The notes under the pieces: model-generated
The model's input: the letters and a program-made list of their open reading frames with translations, nothing else
The model's database searches: none
Told to the model about the DNA's origin: nothing
Assembly: GCA_000934455.1 (NCBI GenBank)
Contig: KN884063.1
Location: 120,305-184,304 of the forward strand
Origin: Apostichopus parvimensis
Taxonomy: Eukaryota; Echinodermata; Holothuroidea; Aspidochirotida; Stichopodidae
Direction: 5' to 3'
Length of the DNA: 64,000 nt
Part shown: piece by piece, positions 28,121 to 39,708 of the stretch
Layout: each line of letters begins with the position of its first letter
Numbering within the stretch: position 1 is the stretch's first letter
Position numbers and translations under genes: made by a program

Positions 28121-28190
28121 CTGGTGAAACACAATAGTGCTTTAATCCTTTATCGGACAGACGACAGGACCAACACTAACGCAGTAAGCA
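28121..28190 (-). other. Possible noncoding first exon with donor CACCAG|GTGAGT
   Basis: The donor at 28121|28120 is a near-perfect consensus in a segment with CpGs. The preceding 70 bases contain no ATG, so it would be 5' UTR. Its upstream end is a guess. Confidence 0.3.
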
Positions 28191-28593
28191 CTACTGTTGA
28201 AAATTCGTCAAATCCAACAATTTATCAATGAACCAGGTTGAGTAAATGAAAGAACTCTTAACAATATCACAACACGGAAAAGCAACTGTTAATTTTTACA
28301 GCAGCAATTACAAACATACATATTTTAGAACGAACGATAGTAGCTGAAAAGATACTTAACGCAACTTGTTGTGTGAATTACACTGACCAGAATGATATGG
28401 TTATTTATAGCTAGTTTTGCGAATTTGATAGGATGAATTGCTGATAAGCGCGTGTTCACCAGCTGATAATTATAAATGGTGTAATTGCGCGCTATACAGG
28501 CTTCAGAAACGCAGGGACAGGGACGATTTGATCAAACTCAAAATATAGCGCAAGGGTGCAGCAGAGTGCTTTATTGGTAAAAGGTTAATACAG

Positions 28594-28625
28594 CAGTGGC
28601 GTCCGAAATGTGGTCGGGGATGGGG
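28594..28625. mobile_element. Possible hAT MITE end fragment
   Basis: CAGTGGCGTCCGAAATG resembles the CAGTGGCG termini of the two complete MITEs nearby. No matching inverted end is found downstream within a few hundred bases, so this is at most a solo end followed by G-rich sequence. Confidence 0.35.
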
Positions 28626-29957
28626 TCGGGGTTGGTAACGGGGATGGATTGGTGGGGGATGTCATTGGGAGGTGGCCGGAGCCATGACCCTCCCCCACCT
28701 CCATTTTCATTCGCCAGGGAAAACGCTCTGGCAGGGATGTTTCACATTGAAGAGTATTTATTAGCACCACCTTGCATTTAGACCTACTTATAGACCTAAT
28801 GTATAGTCTAAATATGCCTCAAAATGCACCGTGTTAATTACTTCTAAACTCACGTCTACCCAACCACCACTTACAGTGTGTTTCATTGATCACGATCACA
28901 CAGCCACACTCTTTCTTCAACAAATTTGGGAATAAAAGATTCATGACCCTACCAAAATCAGTCGTGTAAGATTGCATGGATTCCACACTCCACGAATCGA
29001 AACGTTATTAACCTAACGGGACATCTCGTTCCGTCAGTATACTGTTGAAACTTACTTAATATTTTCATCTTGAACTCATAATCTTAATTATGACCCAGTA
29101 CATCTGCCCCCTGCGCATAGCATATGTTGTGTTCTACCGAAACCGTCGGTCCCCATCATATCAATAGAATTTATAACAGAATAAATAGACATAAAGAAGC
29201 GATTTGTTCGGATAAAATCATGAAAATGGGCACAACTCAGGTAGAGATGGTATGAAACCAAACTATATTAAAAGCAACTATTAAAGTACATTCAGTAAAA
29301 TTCTTTGGTTAAATATGAAAAAGACAGTCCGAAAACATTCGCTCTGTTCATATTGCTCCTCATCTCGGAAAAGGTCAAAGACTATCCTAAAATGATTGGA
29401 AATTAACAATCGTTGAGATCGATACAACAATCCGTCAGCTATCATATGATGAGTGGAACAAAACTTATATACGTGATGTATCATATCATATCGGGACTCA
29501 CGACAAAATATCAAAGGTGCCACATTTTTTTATATAAATTTGGGATAGCGCCATCGTTAATAGCTCGCGGGTCGTCCAACTGCTTCAATGAAGTCCGTTA
29601 GTAATAGTTTTCCAATTTACTCGAAAAAATGTGTCTCGGGGACAACTTTTTGAGGATACGAGTGAATTCTTTTATTTCTCACTGATTAACCTTCATTTGA
29701 AGAAAATATATTAAAGACAATTTCTAATTTTGGTAAATTGTAATCTTGCCTTGAATACGATACTAGGCCTATATACTCCGTAGGTTTGGTCAAACTTTCA
29801 AGCACATAAACTCAAAAAGCCTTTTTGAATAACTATGGAATACATGCCATGTTTGAAGTGCCCCGATCTGATCACTTGTTAAGAGATGTGTACGAGCATA
29901 ATAAATGGCAAGTTATCCTTTTTGACTATGCTCTTATTGTGTCACTGCTCTGTGTAT

Positions 29958-30296
29958 CAGTGGCGTCGCCAGAGTTTCAATCTGGGGGTAACGACTTTCC
30001 CGAAAAATATAACCTAAATTGTTCGCTCCGCGCACGTTCAACATCTTAATGTGCATAATATATAGGCATGCTTCGATTATAACATCGCAAGCCAATTACA
30101 TACAATCATTTGCCGTGTTAATACCCTTCCATGTTGGTTATAATTTTTGGGGAAGTCGTTACAATAATAATGATTATAATAATATAAGTTTGACCATTGA
30201 AAAATTCTCAGTATATTGCCCGAATTTCCCCAAAAGTATTTGGTTGGGGTTGGGGGGGGGGGGGGCTGCAGCCCCCACCCGCCTCCTACGCCTATG
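29958..30296 (+). mobile_element. hAT-like MITE, copy 2 of the 1.8-kb family
   Basis: It starts CAGTGGCGTCGCC and ends CTACGCCTATG. The interior matches 1821-2153 reversed over almost its whole length, including GTTATAATTTTTGGGGAAGT-like and TTGACCATTGAAAAA-like blocks. The immediate 8-bp flanks (CTGTGTAT, CTTAAATG) do not match, so the target duplication has decayed or this copy has been rearranged. Its G tract is 14 bp. Confidence 0.8.
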
Positions 30297-32463
30297 CTTA
30301 AATGCAATCTGGTGCTATATTTTGCAACTTGAAGTAACTTTATGTTCAAGAATATTCGGGCTTTGTCTGCCCAATATTTATGGTTTTAATTGAGGCGGAT
30401 AAAAAGTTATACAAAAATGGAAATTAACCTTTTGCTTCGATAATGTTTTAAGTAAGAGTGTTGGAAATTGAAATTCATGCAGGGTAATAGTGAAGTTTAA
30501 TCACTAGCGATTCATGCCGGGCCTCTGTGACCATGAATGTGTGAAACACCAAACGCAATGTTCTGGGAACATGCCGGCTCGTGAATCTGCCAATTCCTTT
30601 GGTGCAGGGTGCGTCTATAACCGGTCGACAAACTTGAAAGAAGAGGACATTTTTAGACAATGTTGTCAATATTTCAGATAAAAAATGTCCGAAATTTGAA
30701 CTTTTTATAGCGCCAAAGGTCGAGAAAAGGTGGGGTAAATAAGGTCGGGATTTTGGTTAAATATCGAGATTTGATCATAAAGACTTGCACAATTGAAGAT
30801 AGAAAGGTGAACGGTTATACTAAGTCGAAATTTTGAGAAACCTTCTAAAGTTTGATATAAACAAGCGTAATTTCGAGAAAAATAAGGACATTTTTGAAAC
30901 AATAGCGTCTATATTTAAGCCTAGTAATTATCTGCTGTAAAAAAAAAATTAATAGCACAAAATCAAGATAAAAGTAATTTTGGTAAAAATCGAAATTTGA
31001 GAAGAAAATTGAATAATTTGAACACTGAAATATGAAAACATTATGAGTCTAAATTTCGAGGAACAAGCAGAAATGTGGCTATAAAATACTAACATTTTGA
31101 GATGAAAAGATCCTGACGGATAACAAATTTCGACATTCCCAGAATAATTCCTCTTTCAGACTTGCACTTTGAGCAGTGGCGGAGCTAGGGGTATTGGTCG
31201 GGGGGGGGGGCGAGAATGGTCTGTAGGGGCGCTTTCGACACTATAAGCGGAACGCCACCACAGGTTGGCGCGGAGCGTACAGAAATTTTTTAAGTAAACA
31301 TACTCCCTAGATCGCCGGAAATGACCCTTTCCGGGCCTTGCTAATTTGCAGATAAACGAAGAATAAATAGGTGTCATCGCCATTTAAAACCCCGTACAGT
31401 TTTTGGAAATAGTTTCGTACAACGGAAGTGCCGATAAATTAAAGACCGCCGCTAGAGCAGTTTGTCAGAAATTTACACCAACAAAATGTGACAAATGTCA
31501 ATAGGTAGATGAGAGCGCAATAAAAAAGTCAATAACTGCGAATAAGTAAAAAGTGGTAAACATCTGAAAAGGGCGCCAGCAGTCCATTTGAGTCCGTCGG
31601 GGGGGCATCCGCCCCCTGACTGTATGGACGCTCCGCCACTGACTTTGAGCTCGATAGCCTCCCTACGGGAGAAAAGAATTTTTTAAAATGCTGCAGGTTC
31701 CGGCCATTTGAACCCACCAGGACCCGGACCGCACCACAGGTATACTGCACCACAATTAGAGCTAAAAGAACCTAATGAAATGCTTGTTTAAGCATATTAT
31801 CAGTTACCAACATTGTTCAACCCTTTATGCGAAAGAGCATAATTTAAAGTACAGATGGTGTGAAAATAGGGAGGATTGAAGGTGATATAAACCATTTTAG
31901 AAAATCTTTCGTTAAATGTTTATATTACTCCGAGCCAGCAGATGTAAGGGTCGGGGTTCAGTATGCTAAACTTGCTCCTCTTCTAGCTCAAAAGGCTAAG
32001 CGGTCATGATATGGAAATTTGCAAGTGCCATGATAGGCCAAGATCTCAGTTATCATGTGGTGGGTAGGATAGTATACCAGTTGAAAACCTTCTATCTAGT
32101 ATGCTTTGGCAGGTCTTCAAAGTGGCGAGTTTAGTATGTAAGTCAATGTAACAATTAATTGTGGTGCGAGACCTACACCATATCATTGGCGATCGATGTA
32201 TACTAAACAAGCACAGTGAAGTCCCACAATCAGAAATACCCTCTGTTTCCTCTTCACTTTGAGACTCACTTCCGGTGCATTCTTTCCATTGGTGATTACG
32301 CAAGTTTTCTGTAACAATGCTTTGTCACTTTTGTTAAAATGTAACCACCGATAAATCATTACACAATTGATGTAATTTCCCATGGATTACGCGTTTCTCT
32401 GAGCATGCCCAGAGCCATATATACATGACTCTGGTCATGCCTATTCTATATCGCCCACCCATC
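30297..32463. other. Repeat-rich noncoding stretch
   Basis: Apart from the hAT MITE, I see only short open frames and repeated words such as CGAAATTTGAG/AATTTCGAG near 30750-31080. These suggest another decayed dispersed repeat. No gene. Confidence 0.45.
31174..31641. mobile_element. Non-autonomous hAT-type MITE with perfect 8-bp target duplication
   Basis: The 468-bp element begins CAGTGGCGGAGC and ends GCTCCGCCACTG, and is flanked by ACTTTGAG at 31166-31173 and 31642-31649. An 8-bp duplication with CAGTGGCG-type ends is typical of hAT elements. No transposase is present; the interior has a run of 11 G and only short open frames. Confidence 0.88.
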
Positions 32464-32485
32464 CAGTGGCGTGCCCAGCGGCCCC
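32464..32485. mobile_element. Possible hAT MITE end fragment beside the 180-bp repeat
   Basis: CAGTGGCGTGCCCAGCGG resembles hAT-type termini. It lies about 130 bp before the 180-bp tandem array. No partner end was seen. Confidence 0.35.
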
Positions 32486-32595
32486 TTATTCCCCACTATT
32501 AGGGAAACAATGGTTCTGAAGACTTTTAGTAATGTAGATACCATGATGGTAAATAAGACAATGTTGGGGGAGGGGAGGGTGCTCATTAACATTTG

Positions 32596-33085
32596 ACTTT
32601 TTTCAGGTCCCGTTACATTAATTTAAGAAATGATGATTTTGTGGTCATTTTAATTGGTCAAGAACTCTTGGACCGGGCAAGATGCATTATGGTACTCTTC
32701 TACATTGTCATTAGAGTTCATATGACCCATTGGTTGAGTGGTCCAAGCCGTGCTGGTTTTGATTAGGGCCCTAAGGATTTTTTCAGGTCCCGTTACATTC
32801 ATTTTACGAAGTGATGATTTAGTGGTCATTTTAATTGGTCAAAGCACTCTTTGGACCGGGCAAGACGCATCATGGTACTGTTCTACATTGTCATTTGAGT
32901 TCATATGACCCATTGGTTAGGTGGTCCAAGGTGTGCTGTTCTTGATTAGGGCTTAAAGGGATTTTTTCGTTGTCCCGTTACATTCATTTAAGAAGTGATG
33001 ATTTAGTGGTCATTTTAATTGGTCAAGCACTCTTTGGACCGGGCGAGACGCATTATTGTCTTTAGAATTCATATGACCCATAGAT
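32596..33085 (+). repeat. Tandem array of a 180-bp unit, about 2.7 copies
   Basis: Units begin at TTTCAGGTCCCGTTACATT-like sequence near 32601, 32781 and about 32966. Shared blocks include GTGGTCATTTTAATTGGTCA, GGACCGGGCAAGA and TTCATATGACCCAT. The third unit lacks a short internal block and the array then ends. The unit length is satellite-like, but the array here is short and no open frame is conserved between units. Confidence 0.9.
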
Positions 33086-33803
33086 AAACCTCTTTCCCAC
33101 GACCAAATGTTGAAACATATTGTAAGAAAGCATTCGTCTTGCCATATATGGTGTTACGTCGATACATTGTCGAATAAGTAACTGAATTAAATAGGTAGCA
33201 GTTACTTATTCGCGAATGTCGAACGAGGAACGCGGAATAAGTAACTAACCAAACTTCACACCGGTTAAACTTAACCCAAAACTGAATGTAGGCTGACCGT
33301 TTTTGTATCTGTAAGATTGCGAAATCATGAACGACAATCTGCTGACAATAACACTGCTTCAGTCAGAAGAATGGCCAGTGTGTTAAACTGTACTAACGCA
33401 AAGACATTTAATTCAGGATTCAATGTAACTAAAAAAGACAAGGAGCTGTCATAACGAGGTATGAGAAACTTCTGTGCAAGACAATGAAACGAAGGCCTTT
33501 GTTGTCGCCTTATAAGTTACAGTCCTAGGCTAAAGACCAAGACAAGAGTATGTATAAACCTGTTGGCCGAACACTAATTAGTACAGTAGGCTAAGCAGTA
33601 GTTTAAATTAGGACTTAGCCTAACTCAGTCTTACTCTAAGTTCTTAGGTATAGAAATTGAAGTAGTTCACAATCTATGGTCTTAGGCTATTAGTAGGAAC
33701 CTAGGCTACACTACAGTAGCCGGACACAGGATACAGTAGGTCTTCTATTTGCCTAGTCCTTAGCCTACTGTATGCCTAACATTACGCTAGGCCAACATTG
33801 ACA
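33086..33803. other. TAGGC/CTAGG-rich noncoding segment
   Basis: About 700 bp with many TAGGCTA, CTAGGCT and TTAGGC words, especially 33500-33800. No open frame. Similar wording flanks the FIP1L1 start at 53.9-54.4 kb. Confidence 0.5.
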
Positions 33804-33812
33804 CTCACTGCC

Positions 33813-34570
33813 GGTCATACTACTTAGCGTCAACAGGCCCATTTCACGACAACTCAAGACAACTCAAGACAACAAGTTTAAAATACCATCAAATACAATG
33901 GTTGTAATCAGAGTGTATCTGGACCCACGTTTAAAACTGACTGAAACCATTGTGCATACATATTTTTCACGGGAAAAATTCTTTTTCGTAAAAATAGTCA
34001 ACTTTCTCCGTCCATAGAATTGGACGACGTGATTCTATTGCGCTTGCGAAATGACTTTGGACATCACCATTATGATATGGGTGGGTTTGTGTTAGGGTTT
34101 TGGAACTACCTTTGTGTACAATAAATGAAGAAGGAAATAGAGACAGAATGAAAGAAAGAAAGAAGGAAAGAAAGGACAAAAAAAATTAGACAAGAAAGAG
34201 TTAAAGAACAAAACAAAGAAATACATGTAAATAAAACTATAATATGAAGAGCTTCTTATACATTTACACGAGTGTGTGGGCACCATTCTCGACTGAAAAT
34301 TACTTACCTGTAGTACGTGTAATGGTTCGGTCTAATGTCATTGCGCAAGCGCAATAGCATCACATCGTCCTATTCTACGGATGGAGAAAGTTGACTATTT
34401 TTACGAAAAAAACATTTTTCCCGTGAAAAATATGTATGCACGATGGTTTCAGTCAGTTTTAAACGTGTTTCCAGATACACTCTGATTACAACCATTGTAT
34501 TTGATGGTATTTTAAACTTGTTGTCTTGAGTTGTCGTGAAATGGGCCTGTTGACGCTAATTAGTATGACC
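33813..34570. mobile_element. Foldback MITE with arms of about 245 bp (Mutator-like)
   Basis: The left arm (about 33813-34055) is repeated in inverted orientation at about 34325-34570 with high identity. The ends are GGTCATACTA and TAGTATGACC. The flanks carry the 9-bp direct repeat CTCACTGCC (33804-33812 and 34572-34580), with one extra base on the right. Long arms and a 9-bp duplication fit Mutator-like elements. The internal 270 bp are A-rich with a GAAA-type simple repeat and contain no transposase, so the element is non-autonomous. The left arm has a short internal direct repeat, GACAACTCAA, near 33848. Confidence 0.85.
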
Positions 34571-34580
34571 CCTCACTGCC

Positions 34581-35643
34581 TCAGTCACAGTCCAACTTCC
34601 AAGACATGCATAATAGTACCATAGCCTAACTTCAGCCTTTCAGGCCCTTAACTTAGGCCCTCAGCCACAGGTAAGGCTGTCACAATGATAGCTTGGCTTC
34701 ATGGGATGAAAAGAGTAGTGTACCCTTGTTACTAGAGATTGCACAAAATGATGTACAACCCTTTTGCTATCGGGATATTTCCCATTTCAAATTAATCTGT
34801 CAAAAGTAGATTCTATGCAGTACCATTAACTCTAGCCTAGGAACCTAGAAGATGGTAGAAAGCAACCTCTTATAATGAGGACAACTTGGGCACCCAAAAT
34901 GGAATTTTAAAGGGTGTGAAGACTCGCGCAAAAAGAAACGTCTAATGCCGGTAATCTGACCTAATTTCTAATGAGGTGTAACAGAAGTGTTAGACACTAC
35001 CATCGATCGCAGAAAATACACACACACACAGCTTGCTACCATCGGTAGTTAGACACTAGTGTATAGTCAGTACATACAGCTGTGGTCAATACCCACAGCA
35101 CAGTGTACAAACAATACAGCGATGGACATCTCAGGTCCAGCTAAAGATAACAAGGTATCATGTTTTATTACTGTACTGTCTGCATTTTTTAGCGACACGA
35201 ACAAAACGCCAATTGCAAGCAACGGAAAGTTAACTTTTTCAGATGGCCGCACGCGGTTTGGGGCGAGTCTTCAATGCCTTTAATGGTGGATATCTATTTG
35301 TAAATTTCCTCTTTTAACTAGGAAATCAATAGGGAGCTGTACCATGGGTACCCATGAAAATGAGAGATTTGCACCATTTGTGCCCCAATAGTTACTCATG
35401 TATGTGCTGTCAGTGCTCTCTAAAATGTCTAGCTCCCCAACGATGGGCATACCATCTCCATTTCAAGCCCTGATATTATAAGATTTCTCTAGTTTGTAAA
35501 TTACTAAGTGGTCTGTGTAGTCTTCCATTTGCCAGATATAATAATATGTGCTACATTTACTCTTTCATGGGATTGTTTGTATGAAATTGTATAGTTGAAT
35601 AAGATAATCTATCAAAAGAAATATTTTATCTTACAATTCACAG
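34581..35643. other. Upstream region of the 96-aa gene
   Basis: Contains the possible alternative first exon, a short CA repeat near 35020, and TAGCCTAACTT-like words. No core promoter motif could be fixed. Confidence 0.45.
35122..35154 (+). CDS. Possible alternative first coding exon of the 96-aa gene
   Basis: An ATG opens MDISGPAKDNK and runs into a GT donor (AAG|GTATCA) in phase 0. Exon 2 at 36771 also starts in phase 0, so this exon could replace MNGYSDLLGE as the N-terminus. It cannot be spliced to the 35644 exon as coding sequence, because that exon opens GTG TGA in this phase. It may instead be 5' UTR, or not an exon at all. Confidence 0.25.
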
Positions 35644-35676
35644 GTGTGATTTTAAGTCTTTATCTGCTGGTTTGCC

Positions 35677-38466
35677 ATGAACGGATACTCTGATCTTCTG
35701 GGTGAAGTAAGTAACCACAATGTCAGTGTCCTTTCAAGTCCTGTGTCTATTGATCAGTTTGACCAGTTCGACCATTAGCATTGCTGCATGAAGCTTATAA
35801 TCAACATATACCCAATTATTTCACCAAATTCAAATTTGAAACCCTATCCATCTGGTAATTGGTAATTGCCTGAAATAGTGTATAAGTATGGGTAAACAGG
35901 GCTAATCAAAGTAGTTTGAAATGTGCCTGGTCGCTCAACAAAGGGTATGAGTAGGAATGGTGAGGGATGGGAATGGGGGACAAGAGAGCACAGGAGGAGA
36001 ATGTTCTCAGCCTCCCCCCCCCCCCAACCCCTTTTGCATGGCTTTGATTGGTCATACATCTTGATCCTTTCAAGTTAAGAAAAGAGTGCCAGGCAATCAA
36101 AAGATCATGTTGAGTTTCACATATCTCAAACTGTAATCCTTGCAGTATCTTTGATAGTAAATTAGATAAATAAACATGAAATAACCTTGTTACAAATTCT
36201 TGAAGACTGCTAAAGTTGCTTGCTAAAATTGCCTCTTGGGTACCCCTTCTGAGGAAGAATATCAAGCTCCTCCACCTTAAGTTACTCTACCTTTATATCC
36301 CTCCCCCTCCCCCTTTATGGACCCTTCCTATACCTTTCATTTAGTCTGCAATAAATAGTTTGATGTTCTTCACATTGAGTAACATAGATTTTGTACAGTA
36401 TATTTCATTCATGAATAGACAATGACATACTGTGGTCTCTCTATACAACATGTAAATTATCCCTTCAGAATGTTTGTGCTGTACTGTTGTTGATAGTATA
36501 CAGCAGATCCAGCTCTAAAATAAACTCAGTTTGGTACTAGATTTTGATTACCATCATATCTTCCTCTGGACATGCAACTCACTTGAATGATAAAAGAATG
36601 TTAATTTTAACTCACAAATCTGTCATGCAACAGATTATTTCACTTTTTTTCTGTTTGAACTTGACAACTTGTTCTAAAGTTTGTGATAACTTCAAAGTAG
36701 AGTTTGTCCAGTCATTGCGGGATGAGTTTTCTGTTGACCACAGATGATGGTTTGTTTTATACTTTCCCAGGACCCTGCCCTTCGTTATGCAGCGAACATT
36801 CCAACCTCTCAGCTACCAGAGATCCTAGAGATCAACGATCCAGTAAGCCTGCCTCAAATGCTGGAAGAGATTCTGAATGAAAAGAAGCAGGTAAATTGTG
36901 TTACCGTAACCATGGACCTATTATAAATCTTAAAGTGAAGCGAAGCTCTTGACTCATAGCCAGAATGATAACAGCCACTTCTAATCAGTAAATTTAAATT
37001 CTGTTAGTTTAGCTCTGAGCATTTCCTTAAAGAAGGGCTAAGTGCAAGGGCTTAAACTGTCAAAGCTGTTCCTAAGTATTATGTAGCTACATTTCTAAAT
37101 CAATTGATTCAAACTAATATTCTGACAGTTGGTCTTGAGATTGTGCATTATTTAAATACAATATGCAGCTTTTAAGGTCATCTTTATTATGCCCATTTCA
37201 AAAGTCAAGCAACGGTCCCTGACAATCAAATTGCATTTATGTAGCCAGTTTATCTGAACTGTTTAATGTGCAAATCATTTGCAAGCTCATTGACATTTTT
37301 GTCCAACTACCTCATTTAGAGATATGGAATTTTGGTGGACTAAGTTTAAACAGATGAACATGTTCTGAGTGTACCTTATCTATCATGGTTTATCAATTTT
37401 GATGGTACTGTACCATTGTACCATCAATATTGACCCGAATGTGTACCATGCTAAAAAAGTTGTCCCCAAGAGGCTCGCTCTGGTCCTCCAAATTACTCCC
37501 ATCCACTGAAGCGTATTAAACAAGACAAAAAATAAATGTCTCATTGTGGATAGTAACTGAATTAATAGTGGCAGTAAAATGCTTGGCAACATTTTGAGCA
37601 TAGGTGACCAGTATCTGACTTTCTAGCATATTTGAGTGGCAATATTGATGATCTGTAAGAGAAAGCAACTTAGTGCCCAAATATGATATAAAGGTTAATG
37701 TTTGAATTATAAATTAGAAACATTTTTCAAGAATAGTTTACATATTCTCTGTCAATTCATCTTCATACTGAAAGAAACGTGAATGGACATAGGAAAACCA
37801 TGCAGATGATATTGCAAGACCTCAAATATTCCAGCAAAATCTGTCTGTTACAGTTGTCGTTGGATACAAGATGGAGGACTTCAGCCACGTCTAGAAATGT
37901 CATATAATATGCTAGATACCGATGCTTGGTTTTGTCATGTTAACTTCTACTATTTTTACTTTATTTGCCTTTGTGGACATGATGTATTCATCCCCTGCTA
38001 GTGTTGACACCATGCATCAGACATATTGGCTTTAATATCCAGAAGGTTTAGTCATGGTCAGTAAAGATATGTCAATGCAGACGTTATAACGTGTGCCTAA
38101 GAAATAAAAACAGGAATTAGTATGTACTGTTCTTCTTCGTAATGATAATGGAATGCCTTTTGCCAAGGTTCTGTACCTACATTAACTACACGGCAAGAAA
38201 GCTAAAGTAGTTTATTCGGGGAACAGAGGCAACTCACAATATGAAAATGATCGAGGCTCGTGATTCCTTTTTGCACCATTTTGCAATTTCCATTATTTGT
38301 CTCTTTCTCGTTGCTCCTTTTGCAGGCTCTCACTCAATCACCAGCTGTCATGAGCTTCCTACGGGAACGACAACGCAATCTCTCAACGCAGAGACAGCAT
38401 AAAGATGTGGCCCCTAAAGGTTTCAGTACTCCTTCAAAGTACAAAGGTAAAACGAAAGACAGCTGA
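35677..38466 (+). CDS. Unrecognised 96-aa protein, three coding exons
   Basis: I do not recognise the product. Exons are 35677-35706 (MNGYSDLLGE), 36771-36890 and 38326-38466. Each junction has a GT or AG boundary, all introns are phase 0, and the joined frame is open to TGA. The protein is hydrophilic. Exon 2 begins DPALRYAANIPTSQ and is followed by an acidic, leucine-bearing helix-like stretch (LPQMLEEILNEKKQ). Exon 3 starts ALTQSPAVMSFLRERQRN and ends in a basic Ser/Lys tail. No signal peptide, membrane segment or metal-binding cluster is visible. The first exon appears to continue upstream as 5' UTR to an acceptor at 35643. A second GT at 36843 could shorten exon 2 in frame. Possible AATAAA signals lie at 39958 and 39982, which would give a long 3' UTR. 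It is convergent with FIP1L1. Codon-like composition and clean phases make it credible, but homology is untested. Confidence 0.72.
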
Positions 38467-38849
38467 AACGCCAACCAAGAAAGAGGCTATGAAACCTTGA
38501 ATTTTCAACAACCCCCCAAAAAAGAAGTAAAAAAAACAAAAAGGAGGCTAGCAAATGATTTTGCCCTCCAGGGACTGTTTTCTGTGGATGGCTTTTGAAG
38601 AAGGAAGCATGGACATGAACTGTACATATCATATAGAGTGACAACAGCCTTGTTTTTTTCACCTCTGGAAGGTGATTTACTCCCCATCTTTCTAATGTAC
38701 TGGTTGTCATCGTCAGTGGATAAAGCAAAATGAAATAGCTGCAGTCATGTGTGGAGAATGTTATATTGAGCTTCAAACTTTATTTAGAAAGCCTGTGTGA
38801 CAGAAATTTGGTGACCAACCAACTTAGTGGTTCAACCTTGCCAAATCTC

Positions 38850-39170
38850 ACATCAGAACATTTAACGTAAAACCGCAAACAAGGTCGTTGTAGTCAATGA
38901 GGGTCTGTGAGGTGGATCCACATACCAAGTATGAAAATTGCATCTAAGTTTTACTTTTGAAGTCTGCCTGATATTAACAAGGTTTTCAGATTATAACCTG
39001 TTGACCTTAGACAACCTTTAACCACAAAAACAACAGGGTTCTTGTACTCCAAGCTTTCCCTTTGAGTTATAGTATTTACAAGGTATCCAGTCCTTGACCT
39101 ATGTTGACCTCAAAGGACGTTTGATTAATGTCACAAACACTGTGTCTCGTGCTAGGCAAAGCATTAGTTA
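38850..39170. repeat. Interspersed repeat related to the 14.0-kb TGACCT repeat
   Basis: Shows TGTTGACCTTAGACAACC, CCTTGACCTATGTTGACCTC and a CCACATACCAAGTATGAAAA block, wording common in dispersed repeats of marine invertebrates. Classification unknown. It overlaps the likely 3' UTR of the 96-aa gene. Confidence 0.45.
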
Positions 39171-39708
39171 ACTAATGTTAGCAATGTAAAACAGCAGGCT
39201 TCTTTAAGGAATCTGTTCATCGAGCTACAGAATGTGGAAATCATTAATGTTGCAAATGTAGTGTAATTTATGAAGGATTGTGTTTAAGTTTACATACTGA
39301 AACTCATTGCTTAGTTCTATAGCTTTAAATTATAGCAAGATCATATCAATCTAGGCTGAATAGATTGAGATTTATTGATGGATGAGGTTACTGATGTGAA
39401 TTGAAGGGGAGGGGGGGGGGGGAGATGTACACAATCAAATTTGTGATTTTAAAGCATTCCTTTTGCAAATAGTTGGGATAAATTTCAATTGTGTTACCTA
39501 AAATATTCATACGAGGAACCAGTTGCAAATTTACAGTTATTAGTCACCTTGTGTAACGGTCCACTCGAAGTATCAAGCTAATTGTGGAACCTTTTTGCTG
39601 ATTGGTCAGATGTCATGACTTATAAAGGTGCATCTATCAGTCATGTAGGTAAACACACTGGGTTGTTCATTCTCTTGAGAGTAAATCTTACATGTGCATA
39701 CAAGCGAC

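Larger units (their letters stand above)
16410..29950. other. Long stretch without an assembled gene
   Basis: Mostly A/T-rich, with simple repeats and the candidate minus-strand signals listed separately (16.3, 22.2, 25.3 and 28.1 kb). A perfect 9-bp stem with loop TTCGGG lies at 26340-26363. If the minus-strand signals are real, most of this is intron. Confidence 0.45.

Noticed and set aside
30019-30393. 124-codon frame similar to one at 1708-2133
   Set aside because: The similarity is that of two MITE copies. Neither frame encodes a recognisable protein.
33500-33800. TTAGGC words as telomeric repeat
   Set aside because: Copies are dispersed and mixed with CTAGGCT, not tandem; no telomere array.
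34092-34286. Phe/Ser-rich minus-strand frame
   Set aside because: Translated A/G-rich simple repeat inside the foldback MITE.
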